Assembly (NCBI GenBank): GCA_026982395.1 | Contig: JALSHD010000019.1 | Coordinates: 1 to 32,356, forward strand | DNA length: 32,356 bases | Direction: 5' to 3' | Source of the DNA: Chromatiales bacterium | Lineage (GTDB): Bacteria > Pseudomonadota > Gammaproteobacteria > Thiohalospirales > Thiohalospiraceae | Part shown: piece after piece, positions 16,143 to 25,197 of the stretch | Position numbering within the stretch: the stretch's first letter is position 1 | How the letters are laid out: the number at the start of each line of letters is the position of its first letter | Made by a program: the position numbers and the translations under genes | The notes under the pieces: generated by a model | What the model saw: the letters and a program-made list of their open reading frames with translations, nothing else | Told to the model about the DNA's origin: nothing | Database searches by the model: none

Positions 16143-17573
16143 TTAGAAACTTTCATCTGCAACAATCGAAGATGGCTGTTCAGCCCTTCCGGTCACAACC
16201 TTTTCCAGAAAATCAGCCAATTGTCCAGCCTGGTGTTGGCGGCTGAACTCCGAGATCTCACGAGGTTCAGCCCTGTCTGGCTCAATACCTGCCATTCGCT
16301 GTCTAATTTTTTTCTCTATCCAGTTGCAAATACCGGCGATGTCACCCCCGGTGTAATGCCCGTCGGGAAAATACCGGGAAACAATATCGGCAGTTTCACC
16401 TTTTGGAGTAATTGCCAAAATTTCCTTGTTCATGGCCAGATACTCGAATAGCTTGGCAGGTACCACGCGTTCGGCTCCATCAACATCACTCAATAACAAA
16501 CACAGCACATCCGCCGAATTCATTAGAGAAATAGCTTCGCTATGCTCACAATAATCCTGAATATGTAAATGACAACCTGTACTCCCGAGCTGTTCCAGCA
16601 ATACCAGTTGATGTGACATTTTTCTACCCACAAAAATCAATTCCAGCTTATCCATCAGCGTTGGCTGTTGTGCAGAAAGCTGTATGATCGCCTTTACCAG
16701 TGGTTCAACGGTAGTAAGATTCCACAACGTCCCGGTATATACAATTCGCAGTTTGCCATCCGTTTTTTTCTCCGTGCTGTGTTCGGGAATAGCGCTAAAA
16801 TCAGCATCATCAAATCCGTTATAAATACAGATCCCGGGTAACCGGGCACCAAACTCTCTGGCGCGCTCGATAACTCGCCAGGTACTCGCCGCTGTGGTAG
16901 CTACCAGGCCATCCGAAGAACGCAAAATAGCACGCTGCATTCTTTGCTGGATGAAAAGCGATATACGATCACGTTTACTGTTCTCCAGATAGGTGCTGCT
17001 AAGATCCCATTCGTCACGATAGTCCAGCACAAGAGGCAGGCCGGTTTTCCGTTTCAACCAGCGGCCAAGCAACAGACTTGAGTAAGGAGGCGCGGTGGAA
17101 AAAATAATGTCATGCGGAGTCTCGCGCAAAACCTCGACTGCTTTGCGGTATGCCGTCGGAAACCAGAGAATTTGCGGATCGGGTTGAAGCAGTATCCCCA
17201 CCACACTGCGCAATACTCTTTTTGCCCCCTGGATAAAAGATACCTTCTTTTCCGGTGATGACACATGCGCTACACCATCCGGTCGGGCAAGCCTGGCTTT
17301 GTACTGATAGCCTGGCTCAAAAGTGCGCGCCTTGTGAATTACTGTAGCCTCCGGAATATCATCAAACAGGCTCTCGTCGAATACCGGCACCGACGGGTTT
17401 TCAACCGTCAGCACAGTGACATCCCAACCAAACCGGTGAAGATATTTAATAAATTTGACCGGCCGCTGAACGCCAGCTCCACCGACCGGCGGAAAAAAAT
17501 AACAGATAAAAAGGACTTTTCGCCGGCCGCCCTCCTTTACGCCGTTTTTTACTACAGTCATCGTTGTACCCAT
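16143..17573 (-). CDS. Glycosyltransferase family 4 protein
   Basis: This 476-aa GT-B protein has the N-terminal VLFICYFFPPVGGAGVQRPV pattern typical of WbuB-like transferases. A long acceptor domain and a C-terminal donor domain follow (LRIVYTGTLWNLTTVEPLV, ADVLCLLLSDVDGAERVVPA, KLFEYLAMNKEILAI). The classical EGxPxxxxEA motif is replaced by the KLFEYLA form seen in this branch. It probably acts on the same surface polymer, but the sugar is unknown. The start is taken at ATG 17573; ATG 17561 overlaps the upstream TGA as ATGA and is equally plausible. It is convergent with the SDR gene. Confidence 0.83.
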   Translation of the reverse strand: MGTTMTVVKNGVKEGGRRKVLFICYFFPPVGGAGVQRPVKFIKYLHRFGWDVTVLTVENPSVPVFDESLFDDIPEATVIHKARTFEPGYQYKARLARPDGVAHVSSPEKKVSFIQGAKRVLRSVVGILLQPDPQILWFPTAYRKAVEVLRETPHDIIFSTAPPYSSLLLGRWLKRKTGLPLVLDYRDEWDLSSTYLENSKRDRISLFIQQRMQRAILRSSDGLVATTAASTWRVIERAREFGARLPGICIYNGFDDADFSAIPEHSTEKKTDGKLRIVYTGTLWNLTTVEPLVKAIIQLSAQQPTLMDKLELIFVGRKMSHQLVLLEQLGSTGCHLHIQDYCEHSEAISLMNSADVLCLLLSDVDGAERVVPAKLFEYLAMNKEILAITPKGETADIVSRYFPDGHYTGGDIAGICNWIEKKIRQRMAGIEPDRAEPREISEFSRQHQAGQLADFLEKVVTGRAEQPSSIVADESF

Positions 17574-18238
17574 TCCGACAGCCGGACGTAACGGGCACAG
17601 CCGGCTTGATCATTATTGTTTGCCAGAACCCGAACAATATGTGCCGCCCAGGGGTGATTGTCGTGCAATAATACGATATCGCCTCCACGGGGGTGATAGC
17701 TGGCACCCCAATCCACTGCCTGCTGCTGTGATTGCATCTGATAGTCACGGGGATCGATGTTCCAGAGCGCTATACTCATTCCCTGTTTCCACAATCCAAC
17801 TTGCTTGCCAACAGTCAATTTTCCTTTGGGTGGGCGTACCAGTTTGCAGGGTTGATTGCCGATATCCTCAAGAAGATCTCGCGTCTTCCGGACCTCGTCG
17901 AGAAATTGCCGTGTTGAAGTCTTGTGTGGCTCCGAATGTGTATAGGAGTGATTTCCCAGACCATGCCCTGCCGAAGCGATTCGATGGACAATATCGCGAT
18001 GACGGACAACTTTTTCACCAATCACAAAAAAAGTTGCAGATATTTGCCATTTCTCCAATAAATCCAGAAGTTTTGGCGTAATATCCGGATCGGGGCCATC
18101 ATCGAACGTCAGTGCTACCTCATGACAACCTCGGCGGCCACCAGGCAACCTTCCCGGAGAAGGGCCACACGTCATAAACATCCGTCGTGGAATAACCGCC
18201 CTGCAGGAAGTTTTTACTACCTGACGAATAAAACTCAT
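17558..18238 (-). CDS. Polysaccharide deacetylase (NodB homology domain)
   Basis: This 226-aa protein carries all NodB motifs: TFDDGPD (44-50, catalytic base and metal Asp), H97-SYT-H101 (metal histidines), RPPKGK (135-140), WNIDPRDY (159-166) and VLLHDN (189-194). Carbohydrate esterase family 4 enzymes remove N- or O-acetyl groups from polysaccharides with a divalent metal. No clear cleavable signal peptide is visible, so its location is uncertain. A good SD (AGGAAAGG, 8 nt before the ATG) supports the start. It overlaps the following glycosyltransferase start by 4 or 16 bp, so the two are co-transcribed. Confidence 0.9.
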   Translation of the reverse strand: MSFIRQVVKTSCRAVIPRRMFMTCGPSPGRLPGGRRGCHEVALTFDDGPDPDITPKLLDLLEKWQISATFFVIGEKVVRHRDIVHRIASAGHGLGNHSYTHSEPHKTSTRQFLDEVRKTRDLLEDIGNQPCKLVRPPKGKLTVGKQVGLWKQGMSIALWNIDPRDYQMQSQQQAVDWGASYHPRGGDIVLLHDNHPWAAHIVRVLANNNDQAGCARYVRLSEWVQR

Positions 18239-18781
18239 GGAACAACCTTTCCTGAAAAGGGCATATCTTTCCCAACGGGAAAATACGGAACCTCTGTTTG
18301 CATTTCACCCCCTACAGCTCCCGCTACTGCAACTGTCATCCAGATGGAATCAGAAAGAAAAACCAAACGAAAACACGGTGGAGATAACCAAAAAAAACAA
18401 CCAGAAACCCCAAAAATCTCCAAATCTTTTTTTAGCAATAGCGGGTACAGCGACTCAAAAACCCTGAAACCGGACTCTCGGTGAGCAGTCAACAGGTTAT
18501 GTAACTGCTCATTTCCAGCGCAGAGGCGGCGCGTTTCAGGAGCAATCTGAGCAGTGACCAAATAATTATCGATAAAATGCCGTTGATAATACCCGAAAAT
18601 CGTGGTTACTGTCCATTCCGCATGATATACCGGTTGCTTTATTATATAATTATTCGGCCTGAATCCCGATTTTCTGCTCCCGGACTTTTCCGGAATCACT
18701 TGCCCCGGATTCTGCCTCCTGAAAATAGCAGCCCTGTTAACAGAAAACAGAGCTTCAACTGCATTATCCAAGGAAAATGCC
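18239..18781. other. Divergent gene-free region with a palindromic repeat
   Basis: These 543 bp lie between the leftward deacetylase and the rightward lipoprotein. Open frames here are antisense extensions with no recognisable domain. The region holds the repeat at 18501-18558 and an AT-rich patch with TATAAT at 18645-18650 that lacks a good -35. Promoters for both genes must lie here. Confidence 0.6.
18501..18558. repeat. Short copy of palindromic repeat family B
   Basis: The 58-bp unit starts GTAACTGCTCA and ends TGAGCAGTGAC, an 11-bp imperfect terminal inverted repeat. The interior (TTTCCAGCGCAGAGGCGGCG and GCGTTTCAGGAGCAATCTGA) matches the right half of the 122-bp unit at 25863-25984. 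An extra GAGCAGT at 18483-18489 can also pair with ACTGCTC at 18504-18510. Confidence 0.65.
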
Positions 18782-20761
18782 ATGCTTATAAAGATACACC
18801 CTGGTCGATTTCTCATAGTCACCATAGTTTCATTTTTGCTGGCCGGTTGCGGAAACCGCTCTGTACGCGATAATCTGTCTGTCATTAATGTGTCCAGCGC
18901 AACTGTTATTGAGGGCAATGACGGCACAACGAATCTTGTTTTTCCGGTTGACCTGAATACCCTCTCAAACAAAGAAATCAGCGTTGACTATGTAACTTCA
19001 GATGGTAGCGCCACTGCAGGTGAAGACTATCGCGCTGTTGCCAGCAAGATAGCCATCCCACCCAACAGCAAATCAGCAACAATAAGCATCGCCATTTCCG
19101 GTGACAAGGATGTCGAAAGTGATGAAACCATTAATCTGACGCTCTCCAATCCTGTTAATACTAAATTAGGTACAAGCACCGCTATTGGTACAATCCAGAA
19201 TGATGATACCCCTCCTCCAGGAGCCTCCAGTCCCTGCAGCCCTACTGGAAGCGGTACTGATTATCCGGTGGGGCCAGGTCAAAAATATACCAGTTTGTCG
19301 CAAATTCCCTGGGCATCCCTGAAAGCGGGTGACACTGTGCGAATCTTCTGGAGAGAGACACCTTATCGTGAAAAAATTCTGATTAGCAGTCGGGCAACAA
19401 AACAACAGCCAATCCGAATCTGCGGTATTGCAGGTAAAAATGGTGAACGTCCGGTCTTGAGTGGCGAAAATGCAATCACCCGTCCCAGGCTGGGAAATCT
19501 GAATAACTATTTTTCCCGCAACTACGATAATTTTCAGGGTTTGGGGCTGATTATTATTTCGGGAAATTATGACGAAAAGCCCGCGAATATCATCATTGAG
19601 GGATTGCGCCTGCAACGTGCACGTAAAGAGTTCAGTTTTACCGATACCAGCGGTAGAAAGAAGAGTTACCACAATGGTGCGGCCTGCATCCGGATACAGG
19701 CCGCCGACAATGTGGTAATCAGAAACAATGAAATTGAGCAGTGTGGTAACGGGATCTTTACCATGTCGCAAGGATACAACGAAGCCAGTTTGACCCGAAA
19801 CCTGCTTGTCGAGGGGAATTATCTGCATGATAACGGGGTGGCCAACAGTTATCGTGAACACAGCCTCTATATTCAGGCAATCGGTACAACCTATCAATAC
19901 AATCGTTTTGGCCCAAATACCCCTGGCGCCCAGGGAGCAACCCTGAAAGAGCGCGCGGCAGGTTCGGTTATTCGTTACAACTGGTTCGACAGCGGCAGCA
20001 CGCGTGTGCTGGATCTGGTGGAAGTGGAGGATGCCGCGCCCTGGTATCTGGAGAAAGCCTATCTGAATGAGCTGAAAGGCAGCGCCCCCGATTCCGACCG
20101 CCTCGCCAAAGTCCGGGAGGCGGAGAAAAGATATCGCAAAACGTACGTATACGGAAACTTCATCAGACACATAGGCAGCACTACCCCGGCATCCAACCTG
20201 ATCCACTACGGCTGGGATAACGAACCAGAATACGCTCGCGAAGGAACGCTCTATTTCTACAACAATACGCTCGCTCTCCTCAATGACCGCGATGACAGCT
20301 GGCGGATCAGGCTGTTTGACATGTACCCGCATGATGAAAATGCCGGTATTCCGGCACGAGAGACCATCGAAGTATTCAACAACATCATCTATCTCAGCAA
20401 CGAAACACCCGGTGCGACTCCCAGCTATTTCTGTCTTGGTCGCAAGAGCGGTACTATCAATCTGGGGATCAACTGGATTTCAGACAGCTGGAAAAACACT
20501 GAAGCCCGGATAGAGTGTTATCCGGATTCGGCCCGGCCAATCGTCAACGGCGCTGAAAACCTGGTAGATATTTCCGGTGCATCCACACCGATAGATATTG
20601 AAACACTGATCCCGAATGATATTCCTGCCATCCAGGGACGTAGCCAGCCCCTGCCGTCTGCTGTCAATAGCAGCAATCCGGTAAAGCATCAATATGTACA
20701 GCATCAAACCGGGGAACCCCGTCCATCTCTGAACGATCTTGGTGCCGCAGAATTGCCCTGA
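18782..20761 (+). CDS. Calx-beta / right-handed beta-helix lipoprotein
   Basis: This 659-aa protein has a lipobox (SFLLAGC, Cys23), a Calx-beta-like domain (about 33-142, with TAGEDYRAV, VESDETINLTLSNP and IGTIQNDD), and a long C-terminal region. The latter resembles right-handed parallel beta-helices of polysaccharide lyases (repeated short turns such as NIIIEGLRLQRA, NVVIRNNEIEQCGNGI and NLLVEGNYLHDN). It is probably anchored to a membrane facing the periplasm or surface and may bind, cut or epimerise the locus polysaccharide. I cannot assign a catalytic class. AAGGAA lies 8 nt before the ATG. It stands alone on its strand after the deacetylase gene. Confidence 0.75.
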   Translation: MLIKIHPGRFLIVTIVSFLLAGCGNRSVRDNLSVINVSSATVIEGNDGTTNLVFPVDLNTLSNKEISVDYVTSDGSATAGEDYRAVASKIAIPPNSKSATISIAISGDKDVESDETINLTLSNPVNTKLGTSTAIGTIQNDDTPPPGASSPCSPTGSGTDYPVGPGQKYTSLSQIPWASLKAGDTVRIFWRETPYREKILISSRATKQQPIRICGIAGKNGERPVLSGENAITRPRLGNLNNYFSRNYDNFQGLGLIIISGNYDEKPANIIIEGLRLQRARKEFSFTDTSGRKKSYHNGAACIRIQAADNVVIRNNEIEQCGNGIFTMSQGYNEASLTRNLLVEGNYLHDNGVANSYREHSLYIQAIGTTYQYNRFGPNTPGAQGATLKERAAGSVIRYNWFDSGSTRVLDLVEVEDAAPWYLEKAYLNELKGSAPDSDRLAKVREAEKRYRKTYVYGNFIRHIGSTTPASNLIHYGWDNEPEYAREGTLYFYNNTLALLNDRDDSWRIRLFDMYPHDENAGIPARETIEVFNNIIYLSNETPGATPSYFCLGRKSGTINLGINWISDSWKNTEARIECYPDSARPIVNGAENLVDISGASTPIDIETLIPNDIPAIQGRSQPLPSAVNSSNPVKHQYVQHQTGEPRPSLNDLGAAELP

Positions 20762-20770
20762 GCTGCATCT

Positions 20771-20784
20771 CGCCGCGAACGGCG
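20771..20784. terminator. Possible shared terminator between convergent genes
   Basis: A 5-bp stem CGCCG/CGGCG with a CGAA loop lies in the 24-bp gap between the rightward lipoprotein and leftward nusB stops. There is no T-run, so intrinsic termination is uncertain. Confidence 0.35.
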
Positions 20785-20785
20785 G

Positions 20786-21220
20786 TTAGCGCCGGGCAGC
20801 TACTTCCGTGCTGCGCAGTTTGAGTGCCACTTTGTCCAGGATGCTGTTGACGTACTTGTGCCCGGCCTCACCGCCAAAAGACTTGGCCAGTTCAACTGAC
20901 TCGTTGATTATCACCCGGTAGGGAATATCCGGGCGTTGCACCAGTTCCCAGGTGCCAAGACGCAGAATAGCGCGTTCAACGGGATCCACTTCCTGCAGAT
21001 CGCGATCCAGAAAGGGAACAATTTCATCATCCAGTGCATAGACCCTCTCAACCACCCCGCGCACCAGTTCCTGAAAATAGGCCACATCTACCCGCGTCAT
21101 GGGATGTTCAGCAATGAAATGATTGCTTATGTCGCCAATATTCTGGCCGGTCATCTGCCACTGATAAATAGCCTGAACGGCACGACTGCGAGCCTTGCTT
21201 CGTTTACTACTACTACTCAT
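20786..21220 (-). CDS. nusB: Transcription antitermination factor NusB
   Basis: This 144-aa protein matches NusB in length and motifs: RSKARSRAVQAIYQWQMTG at the start, DPVERAILRLGTWEL in the middle and VIINESVELAKSFGGEAGHKYVNSILD near the end. NusB with NusE binds boxA RNA and promotes antitermination in rRNA operons. It is the last gene of the riboflavin operon, 26 bp after ribH, an arrangement common in proteobacteria. Confidence 0.96.
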   Translation of the reverse strand: MSSSSKRSKARSRAVQAIYQWQMTGQNIGDISNHFIAEHPMTRVDVAYFQELVRGVVERVYALDDEIVPFLDRDLQEVDPVERAILRLGTWELVQRPDIPYRVIINESVELAKSFGGEAGHKYVNSILDKVALKLRSTEVAARR

Positions 21221-21246
21221 TTTATCCGCACCATTCAGCCAGGGTT

Positions 21247-21717
21247 CTAATCCAGTTGCCTCAGCAGATTGACCATTTCGATGGCGGACAGGGCAGCATC
21301 GCCTCCCTTGTTACCCGCTTTGGTTCCGGCACGTTCAACCGCCTGTTCGATGGTATCCACTGTCAGCACACCAAACGCTACCGGCAAGCCATACTGCTGG
21401 CTCACGGCGGCCAGCCCCTTGGCACACTCTCCGGCAACGTAGTCAAAATGGGGTGTGGCACCCCGAATCACCGCCCCGAGGGCAATGATGGCATCATACT
21501 TTTCGCTGGCAGCCATTCGCTGGGCGAGCAGCGGAATCTCATGGGCCCCGGGCACCTTCACCACCTCGATATCGCTCTCTCTGGCTCCGTGGCGCAGCAG
21601 ACAGTCGATGGCGCCACTCTGCAGGCTGTCCACGATGAAGCTGTTGAAACGGCTCACCACCAAACCAAAACGGGCATCATCCACGACCAGATCCCCTTCC
21701 ACTATGTTTATGCTCAT
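21247..21717 (-). CDS. ribH: 6,7-dimethyl-8-ribityllumazine synthase
   Basis: This 156-aa protein has lumazine synthase motifs: [12 protein letters not shown] (substrate-binding Phe/Asn), [12 protein letters not shown], and [14 protein letters not shown] with the catalytic histidine. It ends in [17 protein letters not shown] with the phosphate-binding lysine/glycine loop. It condenses 3,4-dihydroxy-2-butanone 4-phosphate with 5-amino-6-ribitylaminouracil, the step before riboflavin synthase. Its ATG overlaps the ribBA stop by 4 bp, indicating coupled translation. Confidence 0.96.
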   Translation of the reverse strand: MSINIVEGDLVVDDARFGLVVSRFNSFIVDSLQSGAIDCLLRHGARESDIEVVKVPGAHEIPLLAQRMAASEKYDAIIALGAVIRGATPHFDYVAGECAKGLAAVSQQYGLPVAFGVLTVDTIEQAVERAGTKAGNKGGDAALSAIEMVNLLRQLD

Positions 21718-22838
21718 TCCTGTTCCCCGTTATCCTGTATGTATTCCACAACCTCAAGACCAAAACCGGACAAGGCGTGCAGATGTTTTGGGGCGCTCAT
21801 TACCCGCATTTTGCGCACCCCCAGATCCAGCAGAATCTGCGCCCCGATACCATAGGTGCGCAGCTCACCGCCCGCGGGCTTTCCGGGCTGGCTGACACCC
21901 TGATCCTCCAGGTGATAATTCCTGATACGGCGTAACATATCACTTTCCGCCTCCGGCTGGCGCAAAATAACCACAATGCCCTGTCCTTCCCTGTCGATGT
22001 AACGCAAAGCCTCACCCAGCGACCAGCTGCTGGTACTGCGCCTGCTTGCAAACACATCGCACAAACTATCCTGCATATGTACGCGAACCAGCGCAGGTTT
22101 ATCACCATCAATATCACCCTTGACCAGCGCCACATGCAGGCGATCATCAATCTCGTCCTGATACACCTTCAGATTGAAATCACCGTATGCGGTTGGCATT
22201 TTACATTCAGCGACCCGGTTGATGGAGTTCTCGTTTTCCAGACGGTATTTAATCAAATCGGCGATGGTGCCAATCTTGAGCTGGTGCTCGGCAGCAAATT
22301 TCTCCAGATCCGGTCGGCGCGCCATGCTGCCATCATCATTGAGAACCTCCACGATTACCGCAGCAGGTTCAAAGCCGGCCAAACGTGCAAGATCACAGCC
22401 CGCCTCAGTATGGCCGGCGCGGGTCAACACCCCGCCAGGCTGCGCCATCAACGGAAAGATATGGCCGGGACGCACCAAATCCTCCGGTTTCGCATCGGGT
22501 GCCACGGCAGCCCGCACCGTCATCGCCCGATCGGCGGCGGAGATTCCTGTCGTTACCCCTTGTGCAGCCTCAATCGAGAGGGTGAAATTTGTGCCGTGTT
22601 TTTCATTGTTATCGCGCACCATCAACGGCAGATTCAACTGCTCACAACGTGCAGGGCTGAGAGTCAGACAGATCAGGCCGCGCCCGAAGCGGGCCATGAA
22701 GTTGATGTCTTCCGGCCGGGCCCAGGTCGCTGCCATAAGCAGATCACCCTCGTTTTCACGTGCCTCGTCATCCATGATGATGACCATCCGTCCCTGACGA
22801 ATATCTTCAATAATCTCTTCTATGTTATTTAATTGCAT
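21714..22838 (-). CDS. ribBA: 3,4-dihydroxy-2-butanone-4-phosphate synthase fused to a degenerate GTP cyclohydrolase II domain
   Basis: This 374-aa protein has an intact N-terminal DHBP synthase (about 1-200) with [11 protein letters not shown] (23-33), [11 protein letters not shown] and the catalytic [10 protein letters not shown] (141-150). It makes the four-carbon unit of riboflavin from ribulose 5-phosphate. The C-terminal part (about 205-374) aligns with GTP cyclohydrolase II, but the three zinc cysteines are gone: the E. coli ECLTGD...RCDC positions read QDSLCD...RSTS (257-270). The HRQEGRNIGL motif is [10 protein letters not shown]. This is the RibBX-type layout known from other gammaproteobacteria, so RibA activity must come from elsewhere. 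It sits 6 bp after ribE. Confidence 0.95.
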   Translation of the reverse strand: MQLNNIEEIIEDIRQGRMVIIMDDEARENEGDLLMAATWARPEDINFMARFGRGLICLTLSPARCEQLNLPLMVRDNNEKHGTNFTLSIEAAQGVTTGISAADRAMTVRAAVAPDAKPEDLVRPGHIFPLMAQPGGVLTRAGHTEAGCDLARLAGFEPAAVIVEVLNDDGSMARRPDLEKFAAEHQLKIGTIADLIKYRLENENSINRVAECKMPTAYGDFNLKVYQDEIDDRLHVALVKGDIDGDKPALVRVHMQDSLCDVFASRRSTSSWSLGEALRYIDREGQGIVVILRQPEAESDMLRRIRNYHLEDQGVSQPGKPAGGELRTYGIGAQILLDLGVRKMRVMSAPKHLHALSGFGLEVVEYIQDNGEQE

Positions 22839-22844
22839 CTGTTT

Positions 22845-23513
22845 TTAAAGAGCGCTTTTCCCCAGGCCTGCTGCCAGTAACATATCAATGGTCAACCCCT
22901 CATTTTCCGATTGAGCGGCCCGCTCACCCAGTAACAACCGTTCCAGATAACGAGCAATTATATCGACCTCCAGGTTGACCCGATACCCAGGCCGGTATCC
23001 ACCCATCGTGGTCTGCTGCAAAGTATGGGGAACAATATTCAACTCAAACTCCGCTCCCTGTACACCATTGACCGTCAAACTGACACCGTCCACACAGACA
23101 GAACCTTTTTCAGCGATATATTTTGCCAGCACATCCGGTGCACGGATACGAAACTTCACCGAACGTCCCTGTTCTGTCCGCTGCACCACTTCACCTACCC
23201 CGTCCACGTGCCCGGTCACCAGATGTCCTCCCAGACGGGTAGAGAGTGTAAGCGCCTTTTCCAGATTGACAGCAGAACCAACCCCGGTATCTCCCAGTAT
23301 GGTACGCGCCAGTGTCTCACCGGATACATCTGCCCAGAAACCATCACTCAATAACGTGGTGACTGTAAGACAGACACCGCTGACTGCAATGCTGTCACCC
23401 AATGCCACATCCGACAGGTCCAGTCCGGCAGTATCAATCCGCAGACGGATATCAGCCCCTTGGGGCTCCCGCGAAACCACCCTTCCAACCGCTTCAATAA
23501 TACCTGAAAACAT
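22845..23513 (-). CDS. ribE: Riboflavin synthase, alpha subunit
   Basis: This 222-aa protein starts at the canonical MFSGIIEAVGRV; an upstream in-frame ATG five codons earlier is unlikely. Two tandem lumazine-binding barrels are visible, each with the family repeat (SGVCLTV and LVTGHVDGVG; then GVSLTVNGV and a later NLEVDIIARYLERLL). It converts two molecules of 6,7-dimethyl-8-ribityllumazine to riboflavin plus the pyrimidine precursor, working with RibH. It lies 48 bp after ribD. The symbol ribC is used for the same enzyme in some species. I see no FMN riboswitch in the operon. Confidence 0.95.
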   Translation of the reverse strand: MFSGIIEAVGRVVSREPQGADIRLRIDTAGLDLSDVALGDSIAVSGVCLTVTTLLSDGFWADVSGETLARTILGDTGVGSAVNLEKALTLSTRLGGHLVTGHVDGVGEVVQRTEQGRSVKFRIRAPDVLAKYIAEKGSVCVDGVSLTVNGVQGAEFELNIVPHTLQQTTMGGYRPGYRVNLEVDIIARYLERLLLGERAAQSENEGLTIDMLLAAGLGKSAL

Positions 23514-23561
23514 AATGTTGTAACCCAAAGTTAAACTTGTTTGCCTGGAAAGATTCCTGGA

Positions 23562-24659
23562 TCAACTTACTCTCGCACTGATACGCCAACTCTTACCCAC
23601 CGCGCGTATCTCCCGGATATCCAGTTCGATACGCTGATCCATCGTCTCCAGCCCCGGCAGATGAAACAGCCCCCTTGCCGCATCACCCATCAAATGCGGA
23701 GCAAGGTAGATCACCAACTCATCGATCAGTCCGGCCTGCATCATGGCTCCGCTCAATGTTGCGCCTGCCTCCAGCATCACCTCGTTTATCTCTCGTTGTG
23801 CAAGCTGATGCATCACTGCCATCAGATCCAGTCCGTTGCTATCGGCCGGTAGCGGGACAACCTCCGCACCGAGACTGACAATAGCATCAACACGCTGCTG
23901 TGCAGCCTGCCGGGCGGTAAAAATCACAACATTCCCCGGCAAAGAGAACAGATGCGCCTCAGGTGAGATTCTCAACTCCCGATCCAGCACAACCCGCAGC
24001 GGCTGACGCGGATGCTCACCCAGTTCCGGCAACCGCACATTAAGCGAGGGATCGTCAACCATCACCGTGCCAATACCGGTAACGATGGCAGAACTGCGGG
24101 CGCGCAGCCTTTGCACATCCGCACGCGCCTGCTCAGATGTAATCCATTTACTCTCCCCGGAGGCCATTGCCGTCCGCCCGTCGAGACTCATCGCCAACTT
24201 GCAGCGCACCCAGGGACGGCCACGGGACATGCGGCTGATAAATCCTGGGTTCAACCGTTCGGCCTGTTCCTGCAGCAGACCGGACTCAACCTGAATACCG
24301 GCGGCAAGCAGTTCGGTCAGCCCCTGCCCGGCCACCCGGGGATTGGGATCCGTCATTGCCACAACCACCCGTTTTACTCCCGCCTCCACAAGCGCCTTGC
24401 TGCAGGGAGGGGTTTTACCATAGTGGCAGCAGGGTTCCAGAGTGACATATACCGTGGCTCCCCGCGCGCTGCCGCCGGCCTGACGCAGCGCGTTGGTCTC
24501 GGCATGAGGTTCACCAGTACGCTGGTGCCATCCCTCACCGACAACAACACCCTGCCTGACCACGACACACCCAACCCGCGGGTTTGGATCGGTGGAATAG
24601 AGCCCCTTTTCGGCAAGCTGCAGAGCCTGTTGCATAAACTGCCGATCAACACTATCCAT
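23562..24659 (-). CDS. ribD: Bifunctional riboflavin deaminase/reductase
   Basis: This 365-aa protein has an N-terminal deaminase domain with the zinc site HAETNALRQAGG and EPCCHYGKTPPC. The C-terminal reductase domain holds WVRCKLAMSLDGRTAMASGE, SKWITSEQAR and LEAGATLSGAMMQAGLIDEL. It carries out the second and third steps of riboflavin synthesis, deaminating the pyrimidine and reducing its ribosyl side chain with NADPH. It is the first gene of the leftward operon and divergent from the PilZ gene; the shared 94-bp spacer shows no clear promoter or FMN riboswitch. The SD is weak. Confidence 0.96.
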   Translation of the reverse strand: MDSVDRQFMQQALQLAEKGLYSTDPNPRVGCVVVRQGVVVGEGWHQRTGEPHAETNALRQAGGSARGATVYVTLEPCCHYGKTPPCSKALVEAGVKRVVVAMTDPNPRVAGQGLTELLAAGIQVESGLLQEQAERLNPGFISRMSRGRPWVRCKLAMSLDGRTAMASGESKWITSEQARADVQRLRARSSAIVTGIGTVMVDDPSLNVRLPELGEHPRQPLRVVLDRELRISPEAHLFSLPGNVVIFTARQAAQQRVDAIVSLGAEVVPLPADSNGLDLMAVMHQLAQREINEVMLEAGATLSGAMMQAGLIDELVIYLAPHLMGDAARGLFHLPGLETMDQRIELDIREIRAVGKSWRISARVS

Positions 24660-24753
24660 GGCGGTTTCCGATGCTATGAGGACGTGCTAACATTAAGTGC
24701 AGTACTCCAATCGAGATGATATCTTAATTAACCCGGCAGGAGCCTTAGATTTC

Positions 24754-25143
24754 ATGAACTCCAGCAACGACAGCCCGGAGCGAAGACGCTTCACACGCAT
24801 ACCTTTTGCTGCCAGAGTCATCCTTTCCAACAACACGGGAATCTGGCATGGCGATCTGATGGATATCTCCCTGCGCGGCCTGCTGATGTCACGGCCAAAA
24901 AACTGGGACGGTATCATCAACAGCAATTGTCGGGTTGAAATATCACTGGAGCGTGGAGGTCCCTCAATCAACGTCAACGGCCAGATAGCCCACGCCGACG
25001 AGCAGCTGTTCGGGCTCCGTTTTGAACAGATTGATGTGCAGAGCGCTACCCACCTGCGTAAACTGATCGCACTCAATCTGGGCGATGAACATCTGCTGGA
25101 ACGGGAGCTGGCTGAACTCATAAAGGCGCATCTTACCACCTGA
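24754..25143 (+). CDS. PilZ-domain (c-di-GMP binding) protein
   Basis: This 129-aa single-domain protein carries both c-di-GMP ligand motifs: RRRFTR (10-15, the RxxxR arginine patch) and DISLRG (36-41, the D/NxSxxG motif). A beta-barrel pattern follows (VNGQIAHADEQLFGLRFEQI) and a C-terminal helix. Family members bind cyclic di-GMP and control motility, adhesion or polysaccharide output through partners. The ATG at 24754 is chosen because GGCAGGAG precedes it and the domain starts directly after it; an in-frame GTG at 24697 is less likely. Its partner is not evident, but the window has both flagellar and polysaccharide genes. Confidence 0.9.
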   Translation: MNSSNDSPERRRFTRIPFAARVILSNNTGIWHGDLMDISLRGLLMSRPKNWDGIINSNCRVEISLERGGPSINVNGQIAHADEQLFGLRFEQIDVQSATHLRKLIALNLGDEHLLERELAELIKAHLTT

Positions 25144-25197
25144 TCCGGAAACTGTCTGGTTACATCACTAAACACCCGCCAATTTCCGGAATACACC

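Noticed and set aside
18235-18972. 245-codon leftward open frame spanning the divergent gap
   Set aside because: It overlaps the lipoprotein signal peptide and the deacetylase start, runs through the palindromic repeat, and shows no domain.
19166-20332. 388-codon open frame antisense to the beta-helix lipoprotein
   Set aside because: It has no recognisable domain or SD and lies wholly within a gene with a clear lipobox, domain order and SD on the other strand. Its openness follows from the codon pattern of that gene.
3534-20761. Complete exosortase/PEP-CTERM system
   Set aside because: Several proteins resemble those of such loci, but no exosortase, PEP-CTERM target or regulator is present in the window.
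24660-24753. FMN riboswitch upstream of ribD
   Set aside because: The 94-bp spacer is too short for one and has no RFN-element conserved segments. None was seen before ribE or ribBA either.
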